DNA of 64,000 bases from positions 3,410,001 through 3,474,000 of the forward strand of contig OZ241971.1 in the NCBI GenBank assembly GCA_965204155.1, read 5' to 3'. Both the position numbers and the translations under genes were made by a program. The number at the start of each line of letters is the position of its first letter. The stretch's first letter is position 1. Shown here piece after piece: positions 50,700 to 59,204 of this stretch. The DNA is from UBA6522 sp965204155 (GTDB lineage: Bacteria; Pseudomonadota; Gammaproteobacteria; Steroidobacterales; Rariloculaceae). The notes under the pieces were generated by a model. The model did not search any database and was not told the origin of the DNA. It was given only the letters and a program-made list of their open reading frames with translations.

Positions 50700-51976
50700 A
50701 GACGGAATACGATTTCTCGAACAGCGAGCGGGGCAAGTTCTACTGCCAGGATGCCGCGCTTATCGTTCCGACTCCAAGCGAAGGGCCGGATTGGATGGGT
50801 GTTGACGGCACGCTCGGCGAGTTTATCGTCGAACGGGCACGCGGAACGCTCAACTCGTACCGTGAGCAACCAATCCTCGTAACTGAACACGCAAATCACG
50901 AGCGCGATACGGCTCATGGCGGTTATGCGCATCGACAATTGTTGGAATTGGTCCAGAACAGCGCTGACGCCTTGCGTGAAGCTCCAAACGGTAAAAGCAT
51001 CCTGATTCGACTTACAGACCGCTACCTTTACTGCGCCGACGACGGAATTCCCATCGACGAGGCTGGTGTTGTGGGACTCATGTTCTCCCACATGTCGAAC
51101 AAGAGGAACACCGGCGCAATCGGCAGATTCGGCCTCGGCTTCAAGTCCGTCCTTGGCGTCACCGATGCCCCCGAGTTTTACAGCCGCTCGGGTTCCTTTG
51201 TTTTCGACAAGCAGCGCGCGGCGCAACGCATCGAGAAGGTTGCCCCCGCCGAGCGTTATCCGGTATTGCGCTTGCCCGAACCCATTGATCCACACGAGGC
51301 GAGGGAAACCGACAAGGAGTTGCACGAACTGATGAGCTGGGCGACGAACATCGTCCGGTTGCCGATAGAACCCGCCGCGCACCGCGACCTCGCCCAACAG
51401 ATTGGCGAGTTTCCACCGCAGTTCCTGCTATTGGTCGATCACGTCCGCTACTTGACACTTGAGGATGGGGAACATTCCCGGAACGTCCTGTTGCAGGAAC
51501 GGGACGGTGAGTTTCATCTTGATTCTGGCGATGGCGTTTCGCGTTGGAAATGTTTCGACACATATTGCAGCCTTTCGACTGAGGCTCGCGGCGATTGGCC
51601 ATTGCACGACGATGATAGCGACGTTCCGATCCGGTGGGCTGTACCGCTGGATCGGTTGGATCGTCCCGGCTTTTTCTGGGCGTTTTTTCCGACCAGCACA
51701 GCCAGTCTTGTCCCGGGCATTCTGAACGCGCCGTGGAAGACCAATGAAGATCAACAGAACTTGCTGCCTGGGCCGTACAACGAGGAACTGATCGAAACGG
51801 CGGCGCTGATGATTGCCAAAGCGTTGCCTGGCCTGACGACGGAGACAGGCCCAATCCGACACTTCAATGCTCACCCGCGCAGACCGGAGTCGGGGGACTC
51901 TGAGCAGTGCGAGTTGCTTCGCGATTGTCTGATCTCGCATCTGCACCAACAGGAAGTCGTTCCGGACCAAGCTTGA
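50696..51976 (+). CDS. Chimera: BrnA-like start joined to truncated sacsin/Hsp90-like ATPase
   Basis: The 426-residue product has two origins. Residues 1-25 (MKTEYDFSNSERGKFYCQDA) are the typical N-terminus of BrnA antitoxins. From about residue 40 it reads as the N-terminal GHKL ATPase of sacsin-type defence proteins: FIVERARGTLNSYREQP, GYAHRQLLELVQNSADAL (N box), CADDGIPIDEAGV (G1) and NTGAIGRFGLGFKSV (G2). Sacsin-like proteins are usually over 1000 residues; this one stops about 30 residues after a Pro/Gly-rich segment, so it is probably truncated. The antitoxin's DNA- and toxin-binding C-terminus is lost. A relic of the same ATPase start lies at 55449-55511. It overlaps brnT by 4 bp. Confidence 0.8.
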   Translation: MKTEYDFSNSERGKFYCQDAALIVPTPSEGPDWMGVDGTLGEFIVERARGTLNSYREQPILVTEHANHERDTAHGGYAHRQLLELVQNSADALREAPNGKSILIRLTDRYLYCADDGIPIDEAGVVGLMFSHMSNKRNTGAIGRFGLGFKSVLGVTDAPEFYSRSGSFVFDKQRAAQRIEKVAPAERYPVLRLPEPIDPHEARETDKELHELMSWATNIVRLPIEPAAHRDLAQQIGEFPPQFLLLVDHVRYLTLEDGEHSRNVLLQERDGEFHLDSGDGVSRWKCFDTYCSLSTEARGDWPLHDDDSDVPIRWAVPLDRLDRPGFFWAFFPTSTASLVPGILNAPWKTNEDQQNLLPGPYNEELIETAALMIAKALPGLTTETGPIRHFNAHPRRPESGDSEQCELLRDCLISHLHQQEVVPDQA

Positions 51977-52025
51977 ATCCTGCGTTTATTTTCGGAGATT
52001 TCATACCCGACCAGGAAGTTGACGG

Positions 52026-54716
52026 ATGTTGTGGACCGTGAACAGTTTTCGATTCCCCACGGTACTCCTGTCGTGTAATGCCGTGGCGCTGGCCGGGTGG
52101 GGGACACCGGATCCGGAGGAGATTGCGGTCGCGCAGATCGCAGCCATAGACACCGCGACTGTGCAGGATGCGGTTGCCGATGGATGCGCAGCAGACGACG
52201 GGCCATTGCTGCACGTGCCGTCCCCCGACTGGCGCGACCAGGTGATCTACATGCTGATGATCGATCGTTTCAGCGACGGCGATCCGGGGAATAACGACCA
52301 GGGCTACGGCGAGTACGATCCCTCCCTGGCCAGCCACTTCAGCGGCGGCGACCTGCAGGGCGTCATCGACCGGCTCGACTACATCCGCTCGCTCGGCGCC
52401 ACGGCAGTGTGGATTACGCCGCCGGTGTACAACCAGTGGTGGAGCACGCCGTACCAGGCCGCCGGCTGGCACGGCTACTGGGCGGTACACTATCAGGAGA
52501 TCGACCCGCACTTCGGGACGCTCGAGACCTACAAGCGGCTGTCGCACGAGCTGCACTGCCGGGGGATGTACCTGATACAGGACATCGTCGCCAATCATGC
52601 CGGCAATTTCTTCGCCTACGACGGCGAGTACGATCCCGGCGATACGGCGAGGAACTTCTACTTGCTGGAACCGGACTCCCATCAGCCGGCCCCGGTTCAA
52701 TACCCCTTCAACCAGATCGACCGGCTCAATCCCGAGCACGTTGCGGCGGACATCTACCACTGGACGCCGCCGGTACAGGACTATTCCGATCCCTACCAGG
52801 AGCACTACTACTCGCTCGGGCACGTCAACGACATCAACACCGAGAACCCGGTGGTCATCGATGCGTTCAAGGAAATCTACAAGTACTGGATCGACGAGGT
52901 GGGGGTGGACGCATTCCGTATGGATACGGTCATGCTGGTTCCTCTGGCGTTCTGGAACCGTTTCCTGCACGACGACGACGGGATCTACGCCCACGCCCGC
53001 GATCTCGGCAAGGAGCACTTCCTGACATTTGGCGAGGTGACTGCGTCGTCGGAGCCGTATGACGACTTCGGCGAACGCAAGGTGGCCGCCTACATGGAAT
53101 CCGGCGGCGTGCCGGGACCGAATTCCATGCTCGGCTATCCGCTTTACCACGAGATCAGCCGGGTCCTGGCCCGCGGCGTGGAGACCGCCTCGCTTGCCTA
53201 TCGCCTGGAGCGGTACATGGAACTCTACCGGGACCCCTTCACGGTGCCGAACTTCGTGGACAATCACGATACGGCGCGGTTCCTGGCGGCCGCGCACGCG
53301 GCGGCCTTCCGGCAGGCGCTGGCGGTCATCTTCACGATTCCGGGGATCCCGATCCTATACCAGGGCACGGAACAGGGACTGCTGGAGTCGCGCATGGCGA
53401 TGTTTGCCGGCGGACTTCGCAACCCGGAAGGGTCGTTCGACCCGGATTCGGACTACTTCCGCTACGTTCGCCGGTTGACCTCGCTGCGCGCCGAAAACCC
53501 GGTCCTGACCCGCGGAGGGCTTGAGATCCTGGCATCGGAATCGAGCGGACCGGGCGTTCTGTCGTATCGCCGCGACTACGAGGGAGATGCCGCGCTCGTG
53601 TTGCTGAACAGCGCCGATCACAGCACGCTGGTGCATCGGCTCGATGTGGGTGCCGCGCCGCTTCAGCGCCTCGACGTGGTGTTCGCGGAGCCGGCCGTGC
53701 AGGCCGCGATAACCGATGCGGAGGGTCGATTGAGTCTCAGGCTCCCGCCGAGGGGATTCGTGGTGCTGCGCCCTGGCGGAACGATATCGTCCGACGCGTC
53801 GCGGTCCGATCTGGAGATCGTCGTCGACTCTTCGGAAATCGAGGGGTCTGTCTTCACCGGGGATTTCGAGCTCACCGGCACCGTCAGCCAGGGCAGCGCA
53901 CCCCTGCGGTTGATCGAGAACGGAAATTTCGATCGCGCAACCGACTTTAGCGCGGACCCGCAGGGCGGCTGGCGGATCGGCGTGCCCGTTCGCGATCTTG
54001 GGGAGGCTAACCGCTTCCTGCAGGTCTATTCGGCGGAAACGGATCAGTTGTCGGAGCGGATCAACTACACGACTCGAGTGACGGAAGCGGTACTTTCGGT
54101 GGAGGTCGAGGATGATCCCGACGACGCTTACGGACCGACCGGTCAGTACGTGATTCCGCAGCATTCGGAGAGCGGGCGCCAGCGCGAGATCGAGTCCGTG
54201 CGCGCACGCGCCGCGGGACGCAACCTGGAACTCACGTTGACCATGGCCGAGATCACCACACCGTGGTTGCCGCCGCTCGGATTCGACAACGTCGCCCTAA
54301 CCACGTTCTTCGATCTTCCCGAACGCGAGGGCGCTACGGTTCTGCCCCGCCTCAATGCCAGCGCGCCGGCATCCATGGATTGGGACCTCGCCCACTTTGC
54401 GCGCGGCTGGGACAGCTATACTTTCCGATCAACCGGCAGCGACGCGGATCGGCCGGGCGAAAAACTGGGCGTCTCGCCCCGGGTAACCACCGACAGGGAC
54501 AACCGCACCATCACCTTCTTCTACGAGGGCGCCAAACTCGGTGTGGATGACTGGGCCGGGTCCCGGGTCTACGTCACGACCTGGGAGTCATCGGCGGAAG
54601 GCGACTACATCGATGTCAGGCCCGAGCCCAGCGAGTGGTTCTTCGGCGGCGGCGAGCCCGGGGACCCGAAGATAATGGACGATGTGATGCTGGACCTGGG
54701 CAGCGGCGCGCAATAG
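52026..54716 (+). CDS. GH13 alpha-amylase-family enzyme with C-terminal sugar-binding region
   Basis: The 896-residue secreted enzyme hydrolyses alpha-glucans. After an N-terminal signal-like segment, the GH13 barrel starts at about residue 75 (VIYMLMIDRFSDGDPGN). The catalytic triad is visible: nucleophile Asp in DAFRMDTV near residue 299, acid/base Glu in LTFGEV near residue 336, and transition-state Asp in FVDNHDTARF near residue 412. Conserved DIVANHAG and GWHGYWAVHY are present too. Residues 590-896 resemble the beta-sandwich region of glucodextranase/cyclomaltodextrinase-type enzymes. Together with the sugar-binding protein this suggests starch or cyclodextrin use. The start is the first ATG after the chimera's stop. 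Confidence 0.9.
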   Translation: MLWTVNSFRFPTVLLSCNAVALAGWGTPDPEEIAVAQIAAIDTATVQDAVADGCAADDGPLLHVPSPDWRDQVIYMLMIDRFSDGDPGNNDQGYGEYDPSLASHFSGGDLQGVIDRLDYIRSLGATAVWITPPVYNQWWSTPYQAAGWHGYWAVHYQEIDPHFGTLETYKRLSHELHCRGMYLIQDIVANHAGNFFAYDGEYDPGDTARNFYLLEPDSHQPAPVQYPFNQIDRLNPEHVAADIYHWTPPVQDYSDPYQEHYYSLGHVNDINTENPVVIDAFKEIYKYWIDEVGVDAFRMDTVMLVPLAFWNRFLHDDDGIYAHARDLGKEHFLTFGEVTASSEPYDDFGERKVAAYMESGGVPGPNSMLGYPLYHEISRVLARGVETASLAYRLERYMELYRDPFTVPNFVDNHDTARFLAAAHAAAFRQALAVIFTIPGIPILYQGTEQGLLESRMAMFAGGLRNPEGSFDPDSDYFRYVRRLTSLRAENPVLTRGGLEILASESSGPGVLSYRRDYEGDAALVLLNSADHSTLVHRLDVGAAPLQRLDVVFAEPAVQAAITDAEGRLSLRLPPRGFVVLRPGGTISSDASRSDLEIVVDSSEIEGSVFTGDFELTGTVSQGSAPLRLIENGNFDRATDFSADPQGGWRIGVPVRDLGEANRFLQVYSAETDQLSERINYTTRVTEAVLSVEVEDDPDDAYGPTGQYVIPQHSESGRQREIESVRARAAGRNLELTLTMAEITTPWLPPLGFDNVALTTFFDLPEREGATVLPRLNASAPASMDWDLAHFARGWDSYTFRSTGSDADRPGEKLGVSPRVTTDRDNRTITFFYEGAKLGVDDWAGSRVYVTTWESSAEGDYIDVRPEPSEWFFGGGEPGDPKIMDDVMLDLGSGAQ

Positions 54717-54725
54717 CGGAGATCA

Positions 54726-55388
54726 TCACTCGGGCACCTCGCCGGCCAGTTGTTCCCGGGGCGCCTCGCGGATCCTGTGAATCTCGCCCTGCTCGTCGAT
54801 CTCGAACCGGTAGCGGATCCGGCGGCCCTGCTCGTCCAAAATGTTCAGGGATTGCTGAAAGAGGCCGGGCGGCGGCGAGCCGGGCGGTACGGTCGCTTCC
54901 AGGATATACAGGCGCCTGGCGTGCAGGAAGATGCCGGCATAGGTTCTCGAAGTGTCGGTGTTCGTAACCTGCAGCAGGTGGCCGGGGATCCGGTCGTAGT
55001 GCGCCCAGGAATCGTACGTTACCTCGCCGCCTCGGCTGCGGATGTTCCAGGCGGCGTAGTCGATCGAACCCAGTATGTCGCCCGGCACGTCATCCCCTCT
55101 GAGGCGTTCCCCCGTACGTTCCGCCCGCTCCGCCAGTAACCGTTCGGTTTCGGTGTAGTCGACCACCGTGACCGTATACCGGCTCTCCCCCCGATTGGCC
55201 GTATACACGCGCGCAGGCATGATGCCGCGATACTCCGAAAGGTAGGTCGTCTCGGTGATTTCGGGTTCGGCGGGAAAGTTGACGGCGAACCGGTCGGCAA
55301 GGTTAGCGTACTGAATCCAGCCCTGGGCGTGAGAATGGCCGCAAAGCAGGGCGAGCGGCACAATGGACAGAAGCTTTGACAAGCGCAT
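54726..55388 (-). CDS. Exported hypothetical protein, 220 residues
   Basis: The 220-residue protein has a signal peptide (RLSKLLSIVPLALLCGHSHAQ) and a periplasmic domain I do not recognise beyond its general type (YANLADRFAVNFPAEPEIT near residue 30; SRYTVTVVDYTETERLL near residue 70; GHLLQVTNTDTSRTYAGIFLHARRLYILEATVP in outline near 150). The motif FAVNFP-EP is common in small exported proteins of Proteobacteria. The ATG at 55388 is the start of the signal peptide and follows GGGAGATACAC. The frame continues upstream into a fragment that resembles the start of the sacsin-like ATPase and is not part of this gene. It converges with the amylase gene by 9 bp. Confidence 0.8.
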   Translation of the reverse strand: MRLSKLLSIVPLALLCGHSHAQGWIQYANLADRFAVNFPAEPEITETTYLSEYRGIMPARVYTANRGESRYTVTVVDYTETERLLAERAERTGERLRGDDVPGDILGSIDYAAWNIRSRGGEVTYDSWAHYDRIPGHLLQVTNTDTSRTYAGIFLHARRLYILEATVPPGSPPPGLFQQSLNILDEQGRRIRYRFEIDEQGEIHRIREAPREQLAGEVPE

Positions 55389-55448
55389 GTGTATCTCCCT
55401 GCATGGGGAAAATCGGGCGGTAGATTCGTGGCTGGTGCTGGAACCAAC

Positions 55449-55511
55449 CGATACGTAGAGGTTCGGTTGCTCGCGGCAGGAATTGAGAGTCGCCCGTGCT
55501 TGCTCGACGAC
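55449..55511 (-). pseudogene. Fragment of the sacsin-like ATPase 5' end
   Basis: On the minus strand this stretch reads VVEQARATLNSCREQP, matching IVERARGTLNSYREQP of the chimera at 50.7 kb. At the DNA level roughly 70 percent of positions agree by eye over about 60 bases. There is no further match on either side, so it is a short, decayed fragment in the 5' leader of the exported hypothetical gene. Confidence 0.6.
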
Positions 55512-55543
55512 AGAATTGTCAATTGGTTTGAGCACGTCCGAGC

Positions 55544-55996
55544 TCAGTCAAACTCCTTCTCCACACCGTTCTCCATGGTGATGTACCCCAGCAGGCACCC
55601 TGGCGAACCGTCCTTGAGCGGATGGCAGCGAACGGAAATCGTGTCCCCCACCTGGACCATTTCATGAGTCCATCCTTCCCTCTGCAGCGTCGTCGCAGCA
55701 GCGCCCTCGAGTGACCAGACGGTGTCTTCGCCATCGCCGCCCGCGACCCGAAGGTACACCCACGTATGCGGATTCAACCAATGCACTTCAGTGATTGTCC
55801 CCTCCAGGTGCGTATAGCTTCCCCTGAAGTAGTGCGGGTGGCCGTGATGCGCCCACGCGGAGGCGGATGCGAGGAGGAACGCGGCGATCGACGCGGAGCA
55901 GCAGGCTTGTACAGGGATACCGCGATGGGGCTGGGGTGCTGCCGGCAACTGGTTTGGAGTCGTCGTCCGCGACAATTTGAAATGATTCAGAATCAC
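55544..55996 (-). CDS. DUF6152 family exported protein
   Basis: The 150-residue protein carries a signal peptide around residues 30-48 (ASIAAFLLASASAWAHHGHPH) and a small beta-barrel-like domain of the DUF6152 type: YTHLEGTITEVHWLNPHTWVYLRV, VWSLEGAAATTL, VGDTISVRCHPLKDGSPGCLLGYI. DUF6152 proteins are often encoded beside PQQ-dependent dehydrogenases; here the dehydrogenase is upstream with 7 bp between stop and start. The GTG at 55996 is chosen for that spacing, with GAGG upstream; an ATG at 56038 would overlap the dehydrogenase by 35 bp. The role is unknown, possibly periplasmic binding of a metal or redox partner. Confidence 0.85.
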   Translation of the reverse strand: MILNHFKLSRTTTPNQLPAAPQPHRGIPVQACCSASIAAFLLASASAWAHHGHPHYFRGSYTHLEGTITEVHWLNPHTWVYLRVAGGDGEDTVWSLEGAAATTLQREGWTHEMVQVGDTISVRCHPLKDGSPGCLLGYITMENGVEKEFD

Positions 55997-56003
55997 TGGC
56001 GCC

Positions 56004-58013
56004 TCACTCCCCGAGGACGAATGCGACCAGCGTATCACCTTCTTCCGTGTAAGTGCGCCGGTTGCCGCCCGCGGCGATGGCCACGTACTGCCGCCCTCCG
56101 GCCATGTAGGTCATCGGCACCGCCATGCCCGCATACGGGAGCGTTGCCTGCCAGAGTTCCTCGCCGGTCCGCACGTCCAGCGCCCGGAACTTCTTGTCCA
56201 TGGATGCCGCCATGAAGATCAGTCCGCCGGCCGTGGTGATGGGCCCGCCGATCATGGCGGTCCCCCAGCCCATGAACTTCGGCACCGTGATGCCGAAGCG
56301 GCGAATCTGTCCGAACGGTATCTGCCAGCGAATCTCGCCGGAGTCCATGTCGATGGCCGTGAGCGTCCCCCAGGGCGGCGGGGTACAGGGGATCCCGAGC
56401 GGCGACATGAAGAATTCGTTCTGCGTGCGGTAGGGCGTGCCCGGCATGGGATCGCCCGGACCGGACGAACTCGCGCTCACGTTGGGCGCGCTTGCGCCGT
56501 CCGCGTCCGGCATGGGGGTGATTGCACCGCCTTCGTTCGGCCGCAGCCAGTGCCGCGTGGCGATGTCCAGCGACTTTACGATGAGCAGGTTGGAGTTGGG
56601 GTCGAAGGCCGCGCCGCCCCAGTTGCCGCCGCCCTGGAAGCCCGGGTAGTGCAGGGACCCCTGAATGCTGGGGGGCGTGTACATGCCCTCGTAGCGCAGT
56701 TCGTCGAACTGCCGCTGGCACCAGCGGCGGTCCAGGGGCGTCAATCCGAACAGGTCGCCGCGGGTCAGGGCAGTAGGGGTGAACCATTCCGGCAGCAGCG
56801 GGAACGGCTGCGTCGGCGAGGTCGCTTCCCCCGGCACGTCGGAGGCGGGTACCGGGCGTTCCTCCACCGGGAACAGGGACTCGCCGGTATCCAGGTCGAA
56901 GACGAAGGTGAACCCCATCTTGGTCTGCTGGATCGCCACATCCCGTTCTTCACCGTCCTTTTGGATCGTCGCGATCAGCGGATGTCCCGGAAGATCGTAG
57001 TCGTAGACGTCGTGGTGGACGATCTGGAAGTGCCAGGCAGGCTCACCGGTTTCCGCGGAAAGCGCCACGGTTGCGGTGGCGTAGGGAATCGGAAACGTTC
57101 GCGTGCCGCCGTAGAAGTCCGATGAGGCGCTCGTTGTCGGCAGGAAGACCAGGTTGCGCTCCAGGTCGGCACTCAGCGTGGACCAGACGTTGGCCGCGCC
57201 GGTTTCGTCAACGCGGTCCGGAGGAATCGGATTGAATTCCCACTCCAGTTCGCCGGTACGCACGTTGAACGCCCGAACGAATCCGTCGCTGGCGTTGACG
57301 ACACTGTCTTCCACGCCGACCGCCGCGATCACGCGGTCGCCGACCACGATGGGCCCCGAAGTCGAGTGCCGGGGGCCTACCCCGTTGCCCTCGTAGTCCC
57401 AGTGCGTGACATAGCCCGGATGCCCCATCTGCGCACCGAAGTCCGCGCATGAGGCCCCCGTATCGCCGTCGATGGCGTAGATGTTGCCGTGCACGTCAGC
57501 CTTGAACACTCGCTTCTCGCACGCCTGGCCCGTCTGGGACTGCGTTTGCGCCTGCGGCGCGCCCGGCTGCGGCGATTCCGCTTCCCAATAGGCCACGCTG
57601 CGGCACCTGGCGTCACGCCGAGGCTCTTCGATCAGCCCGAGCCCTCCCTCGTCGGAATGCGGATCGAACCGCCACCGTTCTTCGCCGGTTTCGGGATCGA
57701 CCGCGAAAACGCGGTTCAGCGCCGTGCAGAAATACAGCGTGTCGTTCGCATGAATCGGCGTGGCCTCGAGCCACGAGGCGTCCCCGGAGCGATGGATCCA
57801 CGCAACTTCAAGCTCGCCGACGTTGCCGGTATGGATCTCATCGAGTTCAGAGTACTGCGCCCCTCCGGGCTGCCCACCGAAGGTTGGCCAATGGGAGTTT
57901 TCCTGCGCGGCGGTAGTACCGGGACACATGCCCGACAACGCCACTGCCGCGACCAGGGACGTAGCAAGGGCATGTTGTTCGTCGGCGAGCGAAATTGAAA
58001 TTCTTGACGACAT
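56004..58013 (-). CDS. PQQ-dependent dehydrogenase, soluble exported form
   Basis: The 669-residue protein is a pyrroloquinoline-quinone beta-propeller dehydrogenase acting in the periplasm on sugars or alcohols. A signal peptide is followed by repeated W-motif blades: GGAQYSELDEIHTGNVGELEVAWIHRSGD in outline near residue 55, NRVFAVDPETGEERWRFD, KVFKADVHGNIYAIDGDTGASC and KKFRALDVRTGEELWQATLPY near residue 620. No CxxCH haem-c site is seen, and the N-terminal membrane helices of Gcd-type enzymes are missing. The start at 58013 precedes the signal peptide. DUF6152 is the next gene. The divergent gene upstream is DUF1244. Confidence 0.9.
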   Translation of the reverse strand: MSSRISISLADEQHALATSLVAAVALSGMCPGTTAAQENSHWPTFGGQPGGAQYSELDEIHTGNVGELEVAWIHRSGDASWLEATPIHANDTLYFCTALNRVFAVDPETGEERWRFDPHSDEGGLGLIEEPRRDARCRSVAYWEAESPQPGAPQAQTQSQTGQACEKRVFKADVHGNIYAIDGDTGASCADFGAQMGHPGYVTHWDYEGNGVGPRHSTSGPIVVGDRVIAAVGVEDSVVNASDGFVRAFNVRTGELEWEFNPIPPDRVDETGAANVWSTLSADLERNLVFLPTTSASSDFYGGTRTFPIPYATATVALSAETGEPAWHFQIVHHDVYDYDLPGHPLIATIQKDGEERDVAIQQTKMGFTFVFDLDTGESLFPVEERPVPASDVPGEATSPTQPFPLLPEWFTPTALTRGDLFGLTPLDRRWCQRQFDELRYEGMYTPPSIQGSLHYPGFQGGGNWGGAAFDPNSNLLIVKSLDIATRHWLRPNEGGAITPMPDADGASAPNVSASSSGPGDPMPGTPYRTQNEFFMSPLGIPCTPPPWGTLTAIDMDSGEIRWQIPFGQIRRFGITVPKFMGWGTAMIGGPITTAGGLIFMAASMDKKFRALDVRTGEELWQATLPYAGMAVPMTYMAGGRQYVAIAAGGNRRTYTEEGDTLVAFVLGE

Positions 58014-58208
58014 GACAGACTTCCTTCTGTGCCGCAATACCCTGTAGCACTGCGGGCATATGCAAGTACAAGTGTTTCGTTCCGGACTATCCTTGCGGAA
58101 AGACTCCTCGAACCGTTCGGGTAGCCCAGGCCGGAAATTTCTGGAAAATGAGTGTAATGCTTGTCACGCTACGGACAAACCCACACGATCGACTTGCGAG
58201 GCCGGACC

Positions 58209-58502
58209 ATGGAAAGTGAACTACAGACCGAACTCGATGCTGCCGTGTTGCGCCGGTTGCTGCGGCATCTGGACGAGAACAGGGACGTGCAGAACATCGA
58301 GCTGATGATTCTGGCCAGGTTCTGCCGAAATTGTCTGAGCAAGTGGTACGTTGCCGCGGCGGCGGAACGCGGTATCGAGGTGAATATCGAGGAGGCTCGC
58401 GAACGCATCTACGGAATGACCTACGCTCAGTGGAAGCGCGACCACCAGCCGCCGGCTACCGAGGATCAGCTCAGACGATTCAAGGCAGTGAGCGACGGCT
58501 AA
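58209..58502 (+). CDS. DUF1244 family protein
   Basis: The 97-residue protein is nearly all DUF1244: ELDAAVLRRLLRHLDENRDVQNIELMILARFCRNCLSKWY in outline, then RERIYGMTYAQWKRDHQPPATEDQLRRF. The pattern N-C-L-x-K-W/Y is the family's hallmark. DUF1244 proteins are small helical proteins found in alpha- and gammaproteobacteria; function is not established. The start at 58209 (MESELQTELD) is used since it is where the family homology begins. It is divergent from the PQQ dehydrogenase gene and followed after 4 bp by a cyclophilin gene on the same strand. Confidence 0.9.
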   Translation: MESELQTELDAAVLRRLLRHLDENRDVQNIELMILARFCRNCLSKWYVAAAAERGIEVNIEEARERIYGMTYAQWKRDHQPPATEDQLRRFKAVSDG

Positions 58503-58506
58503 CGGG

Positions 58507-59121
58507 ATGATTTCCCCGGTTGCATCGGCGCCAATCCTGGCGATGCTCGCAGTAGCGGGAGCACAAGGAGAAACCATGGTCGTATTGGAAACCGAACTCG
58601 GCAACATCTCCATCGAGGTCTACGAAGAACGGGCGCCCATTTCGTCGGCGAGTTTTCTGGATCACGTCGATGGCGGGTATTTCGAGGGAGGCGCGTTTTG
58701 GCGAACGGTCACCACGGTGAATGACAACGGCAGCCCGATCATCGAGGTCATCCAGGGCGGGGTGATCGGAGAGGTAACGGACTTGCCGACGGTGGAGCAC
58801 GAGCCCACGCGCGACTCGGGCATTCTGCACGAGGACGGTGTCGTCTCGCTGGGTCGCAGCGACCCGGGCACTGCAAGTGGTGCGTCCTTCTTTATCTGTG
58901 TCGGCGATCAGCCGGCGCTCGACTTCGGCGCCACGCGCAATCCCGATGGATTGGGCTTCGCTGCCTTCGGGCGTGTTGTGGACGGGATGGACGTCGTGCG
59001 CGCCATTCACCGGCGTGAGGCGAACGGACCCGGTGACGATCCCTATACCGACGGGCAAATACTGACCGAATACGTGAGTATCGTATCGGCGTATCGTCAA
59101 GGGAATGAGGGCGACGAATAG
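58507..59121 (+). CDS. Peptidyl-prolyl isomerase, cyclophilin type
   Basis: The 204-residue protein catalyses cis-trans isomerisation of prolyl bonds. The cyclophilin core covers residues 25-190: VVLETELGNISIEVYEERAPISSASFLDHVDGGYFEGGAFWRTV in outline, VIQGG, DDGVVSLGRSD-like and SGASFFICVGDQPALDFG with the FGxV-like GFAAFGRVVDGMDVVRAIH end. Two starts are possible: 58507 gives a short hydrophobic leader that may be an export signal, while ATG 58576 has a very strong AAGGAG site and would give a cytoplasmic form of 181 residues. I report the longer one. It follows DUF1244 by 4 bp. Confidence 0.9.
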   Translation: MISPVASAPILAMLAVAGAQGETMVVLETELGNISIEVYEERAPISSASFLDHVDGGYFEGGAFWRTVTTVNDNGSPIIEVIQGGVIGEVTDLPTVEHEPTRDSGILHEDGVVSLGRSDPGTASGASFFICVGDQPALDFGATRNPDGLGFAAFGRVVDGMDVVRAIHRREANGPGDDPYTDGQILTEYVSIVSAYRQGNEGDE

Positions 59122-59204
59122 CGTACTTTGCAGTCGCGCCGTTTGTCGCCGCGTCGTGCCCGGCCCCCTGTAGCCGCGCCACTCAATGCAAGGAGACTAC
59201 CGGC

